64,000 bases of DNA from Ichthyophis bannanicus (Eukaryota > Chordata > Amphibia > Gymnophiona > Ichthyophiidae), in contig CM066035.1 in NCBI GenBank assembly GCA_033557465.1, forward strand, positions 897,729,309-897,793,308, written 5' to 3'. Position 1 is the first letter of the stretch; each line of letters opens with the position of its first letter. Positions 9,301-21,300 of the stretch are shown here, piece after piece. The notes beneath the pieces are model-generated. The model saw only the letters and a program-made list of their open reading frames with translations. It did no database searches and was not told the origin of the DNA. The position numbers were made by a program, and so were the translations under genes.

Positions 9301-12300
9301 CAGGTACCATGCACACAAGTACTTGCAACGCGTGAACCAGGGCGTCCCAGACTTGTCCTGGTGACTTCACAGCTAGTTGGAGTCACAGGATAGCCACAGT
9401 GAATATGCATGAGATAAATTTGCATGTGTTAGAAACCCAGACTACCTCATTCATATTCATTATAGATATCTTAAAAACCTAACACACTGTGGGGTCCTAG
9501 GACATATGAGATATTCAAAATTGGCCCTTTAGTGGTGTTGTACCTATGAGGATAACTTCATTCATGCTTCTGATTTATAAGGTTGCCACATCACCCACGC
9601 CAACCAGGGCAGAGAACGAAGTAGAAATCCCTTCTCGCTAGAGGGCGTACTGCACGGTGCGAGGCTTGATCTTAGCTTTCTGATTAGACCGGAGTGAGAT
9701 GGCAACCTTATTCAAGAGCCATTTACCAGGAAAAATTATGAAATCTGCCCTTTTCATCCTTCAGGGAGACAATGTTCTGGTGAACACCTACAGTGGCGTG
9801 GTGAAAATCTCTGATTTTGGTACTTCGAAGAGACTTGCGGGCGTAAACTCGTGTACCGAGACTTTTACTGGTAAGATGACAACCAAAGAGTTTCATCAGA
9901 GATGCTTCATAGACTAGTACTGGTCTTATTACCATCTTGCACACCACACACGGATTCACACTCACTTTTCTCTACGTCAGCCATCAGGCCTTGGCCCTCA
10001 CGCTAATCTCTCCAGGACAGCTCTGTGTGTATTTACTCTTGCTGCTAGGGACCTGAGCTCCTCAACTTTCTGCAACTTCTTTTCTCCAGTTCTCACGTGT
10101 TGCATCTCATCACTTTCGGTGTTGAATTTTGCCACATGTTCTCTGTATTTGTTCTGCTGGTCTTCAGTCTTTTCAATTCCATGCCTCATATCCGTCTTCC
10201 CAGGTCTTTTTTCTTCTTCATTCCTGCTCTCTCCACAATGCCATCAGCAGATATCAAGCACTTGAATGTTTCTGCTAGATATCCTTCACATATGTATCCA
10301 GCACAAATATGAAGAAGTCATGGTGTAGGATATGCGTCGTCGTCATGGTTCCCTGAAGACTAGAACTAGAGGAGTAGAGAATGTTTCTGGGAGTGATTCC
10401 TCCTCTTTAGTTGTAAATGTGCATCTCATCTCACAATCGGATTCAAACTGAACCGTTCCATGAAAAGAGTTAACTTTTTGACACTGAGAAGGTGATGTTC
10501 AGTGGAACAGTCACCTTTTTAAAGATATTCAGTTGAATTATCTGCAGATCTTCAAGTGGATTTTCAGCTACACTTTATTTAAATCGTACAACTGAATATG
10601 TAGTCCTAAACTGAACTTAAAATGGTTAACTTATCTTTCTATGATAGCTAGTTATACAGATAAAGAAAAGTCGATCACACTGAATATCAGCACTATTCAC
10701 GTATCTTTTAGCTCTATCCCTGCTCCAAAAATGGATAACTGCACCAGACATCAAAATGTCCAGCTAAAAGGGAAGAGGAGGGAGGAATTGGGCTCTTAAC
10801 TTTTTCAGAAATAGCTCAAGGTGAATTACATTCAAGCACAGTAAGCAGTGACCTGTTCCCAGAGAGCTTACAATCTTGTACCTGACGTAATGGAGGATTA
10901 AGTGACTTGCCTACAATCACAAAGAGCAACAAGGGTGATTTGAGCCCTGGCTACCCTGGTTCACAGCCTGCTGCTCTAACCATTAGGTTACTCCTCAACT
11001 AGACCTAAGAAAAGATTTATGCAGTTAACTCAAAAGATAAGTTGACCTTTACTTTCAGTCAAGGATGGACATTTCAAAACATCTGAATACGTATTGACTG
11101 CTGTAGTGACCTTCACAGCTCCAGTTTCCATCCTTCACATACCAAAGTGTCCAGGCTACAGGTTAGCACCATATTTGGTCTAGCCCAAAATACGTGCATA
11201 AACATTAAACACGTCAAAGTCCTGATTGAATCTTTCAAACCAAATGCCCATCAGCCCCCAAACTCATCTCCCAGATAATCACCTGGCGTGCATAGTGTTG
11301 CGGGTTCAAGTTTCTAGCTAGGGGCAACAATACAGGGATCCTTCCTCGGCTCTTGTCTTCTTACTCTGGACCCAGTACAAGTGAGAAGAAATAAAAACAC
11401 ATCACACAGTAACAAGTTCTGCTAAAGCTTTAGGGAGGCAGTCAAGGGTCTGTAAACTTGAGCAGTCACCCGTAACTCCTTCCACTCTGCTGTCCCCACA
11501 CTTCCTTTTGTTTACAAAAACTGCCACATTGTACAATTTTGTCTTATCTTTATGCATCATGCTTCGCTTTGCTCTTTGTTAATTTACATCTATATGTTAC
11601 AGGTCAAGTCATGCTGTTACAGATCAAGCTTTACACAAACATATTGATCACTTCTAATCATGACAAGCATCCTGCAAACATAAGCTTTCTGTCTAGCTGC
11701 TTCTGCAAGATACGACCTTGACTGTCTCACATATTTCCACATACACACATCCTCTGTAAAGACCCGGCCGCGAATCAGCGCGGCCGGGCACAGGCACGCG
11801 CCGGCGAGCCGCGGCCGAGAGGAGGGGCGGGGGAAGGCGAGGGGGGGCGGGCGAAGAGCCGCATTCAAAAAGCGCGCTCGGCGCGAGTGCGGTCTCTTTG
11901 CCAGCCCCCCCCCTCCGTGCAGGAAGAAGCCGGACACCTCCGTGACTGAGAAGGACCGCCAGAGCAACGGGCAGCACTGGGGAAAGCATCGGCTCACCTC
12001 CGATCGACGGTACAGAGACAGAGCCGTAGAGGAGGAGCAGTGCAGGGAAGAGGGCTCCTTCCAGCTCCCACACGTGCTTTAACGGCCTGAAGGAATCGGG
12101 AAGAAGAGTGCTTAGGCTGATCCACCCCCTCCACGTGGAGGAGTGAGTGTAGATCGCCGAGACTCTTTGGAAGAGGCAGAGGAACGACCTTTACAACCAA
12201 CAGCAAGTATGAAAGTATATAATTATATAGAGACGGAAGGAGGGAGGGGGGAAGAAGAAGAAAGGGAGAAATAAACTAACAGCAGGTTTAAAACTGTGGG

Positions 12301-15300
12301 AGGGGGGCCGTGGCGGCCATATGCCTGCACACGGAGAGTGAGAGGGGGCCTGCCTGCCAACCAGTCAGCTCTCCAGCTTACCTGCATGGTGAAGGACAGA
12401 GGGTAATATTAAAAAACAAAAACAACAAAATAATAAATATATATATATATATATATATATGTAATAAAGGAATAAAACTAATTGGTGAGCGGCCAAGATG
12501 TGAGTTACACAGGGCCATGCCCAGAGAGCAAGATGGGGGGAGGGGAGGAAAGGGGGGAGGGCCGGGAGTGATGGGGGGGGGGCAGAAAGGGAAGAGATGT
12601 GAGAAGCAGCACATGCTGGAGATATATATAGTGAGGCCAGAGGGGCAAGGGTAGCTAAGAGAGGACCGGAATATAGTTGACATCATGAATGACGGTAGCT
12701 CAGCCTTTTACCCTGGCCACAACTTAGTAAGACGATATAAAAAAAAAAAAAAAACGGGGGCAGGGAGATCATGGGCTTATAGATAGCACCAGATTTGTTA
12801 GTAATGTAAATGTATTGCCTTTGCATAGCATTCTATCTTAAAGGTGAAATGCCCAGGAAGGGAACACCAAAGGCTCCTCGGCCGCGAGGCAATAGCGAGC
12901 CACGGAAGGCGGCAGCGGCATCTAAAGCACGAGCAGCGGCCGAACAAAACACGAGAGGGAATCAGAGGGCTAACCGCGAGGCAACGGCCCCGGCAGCAGC
13001 ATCAAAACCGCGTCAAAGCACCAGGAAGAGGACGCCACAGCAACCAGGGAACGTGGCCCCGCCTCAGAACCAAGAACTTGACGACCTGCTCCAGATGGTC
13101 CGGGAGCAGGTTACACAGCATGGCCTGCAGTCAGTTAAGCAACGGTTGGGAGCTTCGGGCTCTACGAACCAAGAAGTGCCATCGACGAGCACCAGCGTAA
13201 CCATGACCAACCAAGCACAGGGTAAGTCGTGTGGCGAAAAGGGGGCGCCAGAGTCATCAACGTCATCATCAGATAGGTCTAGTTCAGATAGTGATAGGGA
13301 CATTGAATGGGCAGATGTGATGCGCTATGCACTAAAGAAAGTTAAGAGGAAGAAGAGCGCAAAACATTCCCACCCCCTCAGAGAGGCCTGGTCGGGGCAA
13401 AGTCAGAGGGGTGAAGACGACACATGCACGCCGACGGGAGCGGCCCAAAGAACGCGGATGGATTGGCATGACATGAGCCGTGATCCACGCTGCGGGGTGA
13501 GCTCCCTGGCCGTGTCGGTGCCCAAAAAGATCAAAAAGAGAATTTGGAAGAGAGAATATATTGACATATTCTCTCTCCTACTCAGGGATCAAGAGGATGA
13601 GTCAACTAGCGGTAAAGATAGGGAGACAAGAAGTGAGAGGGATAGGAAACCAAAAATACCCAAATCTATCAACAACTGGGTGGCGGCATTCCACCTCTTT
13701 ATGAGTGTGGTGATGGAAAAAGAACCCGAAGCGGGCCCATACCTGACCAAGTACCTGGACACGATGACTCGCGCACATAAGCAATACGGGGGATGGGCCT
13801 GGCTAAACTATGATGTGAAGTTCAGGAGGAACATGGCCGACGATCCCACCCTAGCATGGCACCATAGAGTGCTGGACATGTGGGGAGAGGAAATGGCACA
13901 TAATAGGCCATTGTGTCAGGACGGGTTGCATCAGCCACTCCCGAGCACCACATGGCAACAGCCCTTTCAGAATAACCAAGGGCGGCAAGCCAATCTGTGG
14001 GCCGGGAGACGAGCATGCAAGCAGTACAACGCGGGGAGTTGTAACTGGCAGCCGTGTAAATTCAAGCATTCCTGCTCGGGATGCGGGGGTGGACATCCCG
14101 CCCTCACATGTAGAGCGGCAAGGGATGCAAAGCCATACAGGGCAATGCCGCAGCGAGCCACTGAGCTGGGTGGCGCCAACACCCATCAGCCTTGAGCGTA
14201 TGCGGCCTTGGCTACGAGCATATCCTAAGCGGGATATAGCTATTAGTATAGAAGAAGGTTTCACACGAGGTTTCCGCATTCCATCCCTAATTTTAAAGAA
14301 CAGAAAGCAAGCATGCTTACAAAAAAACCCACCATCCGTCCAACAACATTACGAGATCGCCCGCAGCAAAATAGCAAAGGAATTAGGTATGGGGAGAATA
14401 GCTGGTCCCTTCCAGTCACTCCCATTCAAGGACCTAATAGTCTCCCCATTGGGAGTGATACCCAAAAAGGAGCCAGGACAATTTAGGTTAATTCATAACC
14501 TATCATACCCCGAAGGACAGTCCGTCAATGATTACATTGATCCGGCATTATGCTCAGTCAAATATGCAACCATGGACCAAGCGATTACAATCATACGAAG
14601 TAAGGGGCCCCGAGCGCAACTAGCAAAGGCGGACATTGAGTCCGCGTTCCGCCTACTGCCGGTTCACCCTGAATCTTTTCCACTGTTGGGCTTCTCGTTC
14701 AATGGAGAGTTCTTCTATGACAAATGTTTGCCCATGGGATGCGCAGTATCATGTGCATACTTTGAACAATTCAGTTCCTTCATACACTGGGTGGTCGAAG
14801 ATCTGGCCGGCCCCAATACAGTGGTGCATTACCTGGACGATTTCCTATTCGTGGGAAAAGACCGGGACGACTGCAAAAGGATACTGGATATCTTCGAGCT
14901 GACGGCACGAGATTTTGGGATCCCGTTAGCAAAGGAGAAGACAGAGGGCCCAAAAAGTGTCCTCACTTTCTTAGGCATACAAATAGATGTGCCTGCACAC
15001 AGGTCGCGCTTGCCAGTGGAAAAAGTGCTCAAGTTGGGTGAAGAGATGCACCTATTGCACAGCCAGCGAAAAGCGACACTACAGCAATTCCAGTCCATGC
15101 TGGGCCTCCTTTGCTTTGCATGCAGGGTGATACCCATGGGGAGGGTGTTTTGCCGGCGGCTGGCATGGGCGACAAGAGGTATCGCAAAGAGATACCACCG
15201 CATCAGAGTCACCAGGGAGATGCGCGAAGACCTCCAGGTCTGGTTGCATTTCCTTCGAGCGTTCAACGGCCTGGCCTTCTGGCAAGCGCCCCCGATATCT

Positions 15301-18300
15301 AATGCCGAACTGGAATTCTTCACCGACGCCCCGGGGGGGGGATCGGATTCGGCATATACTATAAAGGGGCGTGGTGCTCTGAAAGATGGCCCAAGGAGTG
15401 GCACAGTGTCGGGATCACAAGAGACATCACGTTCTTGGAACTGTTCCCTTTAATGGTATCCCTCTGTATCTGGGCCCCCGAGCTCGCCAATAAGGCGATC
15501 ACCTTCCGCATCGACAACCTAGCGGTGGTGTGGGCGATAAATAATATGAGAGCCAAAACCCCAAGGGTAGTGGCGCTCTTAAGGAGGATAGTCTTGCTCT
15601 GCCTGGCGCATAATATAACCCTGAGAGCCACCCACATCAAGGGCGAGAATAATAACATTGCTGATGCTCTTTCTCGTTCTAAGATCAGGCTGTTTCACCA
15701 GCTGGCGCCCGAGGCCGATGGAGTCAAGACAGCGGTCCCGCATCAAGTCTGGGAGTTTGGTCCACCGAGATCTGGGGGCTCCTGTTGGGAGCATTAGCTG
15801 AGAACACCCGGCGCAGATACATAGCGGCATGGGAGCAATACCAGACTTTTTGCAGCGAGGCCCTCATTCAGCGGGAAGACAGACTAAAAGTGGCAACAAT
15901 ATTGCGATGGATTATGCACTGCAAAACTAATGGCTGCACAAAGGCCGCAGTGCAGGTCCGTTTAGCGGCTGTGTCATTCTTCGCAAAGGCAATGGGGAAG
16001 CGGAGCCCCATGGCTGGGTTTATTGTACAGAAAGTGATGAGAGGTTGGTCCCGGGAACAGCCGCAGAAGACGGACAAACGCCGCCCGATCACGCATCAGA
16101 TGCTTCAACAACTGATGGTACTCACCAGCCTAGTGTGCTACGACGACTACGAGACGAGGTTGTTTAGATGCGCCTTCTCCTGGGCCTTCTACGGAGCCTT
16201 CCGGGTAGGGGAGTTAGTAGCGTCATCAGCATCAGAGCAAATGACCCCACGAGGAGGGCTAGTAAAGCGTGATGTGTGCATACGCACTAGAACGATAGTA
16301 TTGCAGTTACGCAAGTCCAAGACTGACACGGATGGAAAAGGGGCGCAGGTAGTGCTGTCGGCCATGCACAATGACCCGTCATGCCCAGTCCAAAATGCGT
16401 TAGCATACCAACAAGTAAGGGCGCACTCAGATCACCATTGGTTCATACACGCCAATGGAACACCCTTATCGCGTTTTCAATTCAGCAGAGTACTGAAGCT
16501 TATAATCGAACGCACTGGAAGGGATGCAAGCTTATACGGCTCGCACTCCTTTCGTATTGGGGCTGCTTCTACGGCGGCCAACATCGGAATGACTCGAGAG
16601 CAGATAATGAAAATAGGCCGATGGCGCTCGGATAGATACAAATTGTATATACGTCCAGCGCCGTAAGGCGAAAACTCTCATAGGGCAGTGGAGAGGACTA
16701 GAAGAAAAGTGAACAGATGGATGGCACGCTTCATGGGGTCCATAGGGGGATGCGTCATCGCGCATGACCTAATAGAGGAGAGATGCCCCGGGCTGTTCCG
16801 CCCTGATGGAGTGCACTTGTCCGACATCGGAATGGACATTTTTCTCTGTGACATACAGGATGCGATAGAACGTCTATGGAGGAAGCGGATGTTGGCCACA
16901 GCGGCGCGTTGATGTGTGGGGCCCCGACAACAAGCGAGGAGTCGCTGTTGCCGGGGTTGACAGGAGAAACGCACCCGGGGAGAGAACACAGCCTAGGCCT
17001 TAAGTAAAGGGGGAGAGGTACGGGAGAGATACACGGACCTCACCCCGGAGAGACGGAGATGGTGACAAGAACACCACGCAGAGAGCCCCCCCCCAGTGCC
17101 TTGCTTTGACGGCGGGCAAAAGGGGGGGGGCAAGGAAAAAGTTGCCAAGGCTGCTTGAACGGCAGACGCAACAGCTTTTCGGCTGAAGGACACGAAAGAA
17201 TAAGGGACAGAGAAAAGCTTTCACGGCTAAAGAAGTTCCCTCCTGCTATGGGCAAAAGGCGGCAGGATAGTGGCTGTGTTTCTCGGGGGGGGCAAGAAAA
17301 GGAAAAGAGGTGATATAAGACATTGTAGACTGTGTCTTGCTGACGGTCACGTGCATGCTGTGGCCAACAGTTGTTATGTACTGTTAAATACCATTGTTGT
17401 TAATATACCACTGTTGTGAATAAAGCGATATGATTGTTGAAAGACCCCCATGGCGTAAGGTGGTGCTTCATGGGGGGGGGGAGGGGTGGGGGGTGGAGGG
17501 GGGGAAAAGGGGGGGAAGGGCTGCGGCGGTCATGCCGGTTGCGTGGCTGTGCTGTTAGCACATTCCAGGTTGCTCTCACTCTGCAAACTTCTGAATCTTT
17601 CTTCATGAGACCCTGGTCCCCCTTCTATCCCTTTTCTACAGTCCCCCCTCTGATTCTGTAAAGAATCACTAGGACAGAAAGGCTCAGACATGGGCACTAA
17701 TGAGGGAGTGCATATAGAGTCCTGATTTACTTCTCTCTTTGACTATATTCCCTTCAGACATCCTGCAAATTAACCAAAATGATGTGACACTGTTTTGCCC
17801 TCGCTAGGTTTCAAGAAGAATGTGGAGAGAGTAAGGCTCTGCTGATAGTGGCCAACTGCCTTCCATAGATCTTTTAGGAACTCAGAGGCTTGCACCCAGA
17901 TTCACATCATGACACTGGTAATAACTCCAAATTCTTCAGCAGCCTTGCTTTTCATTATTGGCTGCACTATGCATATTTTGGACAGAGTTTCAGACATTGT
18001 TCACTCAGGCTTCATGGCTTCATATCTATGAGTAGACCTGCTGGAATTGCTGATCTTTGCTCCTACTTGGAATCCACGCATTCAGTAGCATTGAAGATTT
18101 CTTTTCATTTACATTAGTCATTATCTTGCAATATGTAATTTGCAGAGCCAAAACTCATCATTACAACAACCCTCTGATTCCACGTAATTGCAACATAGAA
18201 TTCTTGAACAGGATTATTTTACCTAATACTAATTAACTACAATACATCTACTGCTAGTATTAAATTACCCCAAACTATTTGACTGTCTGTAGACCAAGTT

Positions 18301-21300
18301 AACGCTGGTCCTTGTAGCATTCTGTCTAGCATTACTATCTACTTTTTATTTATTTTATTTTATTTACATTTTCTTATATACCGCACTATTCGGCATCAGC
18401 GCGGTTTACATAGAACATAAAATCAGACAGGAAAACATGTGCCTGAGTTTACAATTAACCGGATAACAAACTTGTTAAATTTGTTCTGTTTATCTTGTTA
18501 AATTTGTTCTGTTTATCTACCAAATTAAATGTTAGGCCACATGCTAATAGACACACCTCTCTTTTTAGGTGCACCATTGCACATATCAGTAATTGTTTGT
18601 GATCTACTCTCCAACTGCGACAGTTTACAAAGTATAGTTCATCCCATTACTCAAAGGGTAACAAAGCATTAAAACATAACTCATTTAAATTGTTTATCAA
18701 AGATTTTTAGGAAGGCTCTTATCTTAGGTAATGGTTTGTCTCACGTTACTAACAATGAAGTGTGACATCTGATTAACAGCTCGCAAAGGAAGGAACACTG
18801 TGACTATCAGGAAACAAAACAAAAGAAACAGATACAAGAGGGTCATTAAATAGATGGTAATGCATCCATGACCACAAAACCTTTAGAAATATAAAATTTA
18901 AGTCAATTAGAACATCAGTTGTCATTGGTAACATCTTAATATTTCGCTTTGCTACACTGTTTTTCAGTGCAAAACAGCATAATAGTAAAGGATCAATTAA
19001 TTCTGGTCACTGTATCTTAAAAAGGATAGAGCGGAATTAGAAAAGGTACAGAGAAGAGACACCAAAATGGTAAAGGGGATGGAAAGATACCCCTGTGAGG
19101 AGAGGCTTAAAAGGTTAGGGCTCTTCAACCTGGAAAAGAGAGGCTGTGGGGAGATATGATTTGGGGTCTATAAATTAATGATTGGAGTGGAACAGGTAAA
19201 TGAAGATCAATTATTTACACCATCAATAAGTAGAAAGACTAGGGGACATGCAATGAAGCTACAATGTAACCCATTTAAGACTAATAAAAGAAAATATTTT
19301 TCCCTCATCACGTGAAAATAGCTGGGTTTAAAAAAGGTTTGGACAAGTTCCTGGAGGAAAGGTCCATTAACCACTATTAAAGAGGACCCGGGAGATCCAC
19401 CGCTTGCCCCAATACAATCATTGTGGAACCTGTGTGTCTTTTTGGGAAACTGCCAGGTGCTTGTGACCTGGATGGGCCATTGTTGGAAACAGGATACTGG
19501 ACTTGAAGGACCTTGGTCTGACCCAGTATGGGATATCTTATGTTCTTATCTTCTTGCACAGAGTAAATTTATTTACATCTTGAATCTACCTCCATCAGTG
19601 ATACTAATTTGGCTAATCAGTCTTGACATTTGTGGTGTTAGGAGGCAATATCTTTGCCCTTCCTATTTCACTAGCAACAAGACATTTGCTTCACACTTCC
19701 AGGTAGTAATATCAGCTCTGGGGGTCATTCCACAATAACTGAAATACACAACATGAGAATTTCAGATTGCTCCTCTAATTAAGGGTAATTTAAATAGACT
19801 GGGAGACTGTCATCATTTTTGCTGCAGACATTGCTGCTCTGTAATGTCATACGATTTCATGGATGTGGGGTGTACCCTGGTAGTCCAGGATTTTTCAGTT
19901 AATCTGCTAACATAGAAAATAAAACGTTATAACACACACTTACCACCTTGGTCTAATTGCTTAATTTACTTGTTAGAATGAAGATGCATTATTCATTATT
20001 TGTGACTTGTAAAATATGTTAGCTAAATACCTAAACTTGTTTTGACTTGGACAAGCATTTCAATTTTCACAGAGCTGCTAACTTGTAACTCCATCTCCTT
20101 TTAAACACCTTCATAATTTTCTGTAGCCATTCCATTCCTTAGCATTTTGTTCTTAGTCTTTCTTAAATCATGGAAATTCATGCAATTTTTTAAGATATCT
20201 AAGAATACCAAAAACAGCCATACATGGATCTTCCCATTAACTCATGCACAACTACACATTAATCATAGAGATAGGAGAATATATGCTGAACCAATCTCCA
20301 AAGGTTCTTATCTGCAGTTACAGTATAAGAAGCCCTGGGAGGTACTATTTACAACGAACATCTTAGGATTTGCGTTTTACACATGGAATGAAATTAGCAG
20401 AAAAACCTCTTTTAACCAAGATAAGATCAAGCCCATGAACCCTAGAAAACAAAATTTGCACATCGTAGATTAAGCTTATCTACAAACACAACTAAAGGAT
20501 GGTTAATGTTTTTGGAGAAGTTTCCCTCATCTTTTTCCTTCCTCCTTTACAATTGTCAAATCCAGGATCCCTGTAAAATAATCTTAAACATAGTCTAATG
20601 AAATTACAATTGTGCAGATTTATCCCTCAATGATACTACTGCCAATTGGACCTAGCGGTTGTTCTTTTTATATATCTACAAGAAAAAAAATCAGCAATAT
20701 TCATGTTATATTTTAATTGTGTTCTATTTTGATATTAAATTACTTTAGTTTTAGCTGTCAGGTAAACTGGAAACAAAGTACAATCTTCTTCTGCTTCACT
20801 AATTACTACATAGCAATGGCTAAGATATCCTCCCAAAAAAAAAAAGAAAAGAAATAGGTAACTTCTTTAACAGGGTATGTTGGTATCTGACAGGAAGGAA
20901 TTTCCTATGCTCTTGAGAACTCCATGCAGTTATTTCTCACTAACAGAGTTATTCTAAACACACAGTCCTACCATATCTGTTCCTTAGCTGTCTGCCTTAA
21001 AACAAGAACTCACAGTATTTCCTTAAAGAAATACTTTTCATAGGATACAAACTTTCTCAAATACCTTTTTCCCAATCCTAGGTAAAGGTTTTTTAAGATT
21101 CCACCATTTTCTGTTAAACATTAGTAACAGAAAAAGAATATAGCAGTGAAACTGAAAATCTCCCAATCTCTAGATTCAGAATTTCCAAATCACACTCCAA
21201 GCTGTTATCTGTTCTGTCTACTTCCAGCAGCGTACATTCCTCTTCTCAGCCCATTGAATCTGAGAATCCATTTCATACTACTGTACAAACCCATACAGAT

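Larger units (their letters stand above)
11761..17530 (+). mobile_element. Ngaro-type tyrosine-recombinase retrotransposon
   Basis: Order of functions: Gag-like ORF, RT/RNase H, tyrosine recombinase, remnant SGNH hydrolase. There is no methyltransferase domain between RNase H and recombinase, which favours Ngaro over DIRS1; vertebrate Ngaro elements are known to carry SGNH hydrolases. The 5' leader (11761-12848) is GC-rich and opens with a hairpin. The 3' UTR ends with AATAAA near 17419 followed by G-rich sequence. The split direct repeats expected of Ngaro could not be found by eye, so the outer borders are approximate. Located in the intron between MAP3K15 exons 2 and 3, sense orientation. 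Confidence 0.85.

Noticed and set aside
12310..12686. Frames on both strands around a (TA)n tract
   Set aside because: Low-complexity leader of the Ngaro element with poly-G and TA runs; no protein similarity.
12810..16912. DIRS1 rather than Ngaro
   Set aside because: No methyltransferase domain between RNase H and the recombinase, and an SGNH hydrolase remnant is present; both favour Ngaro.
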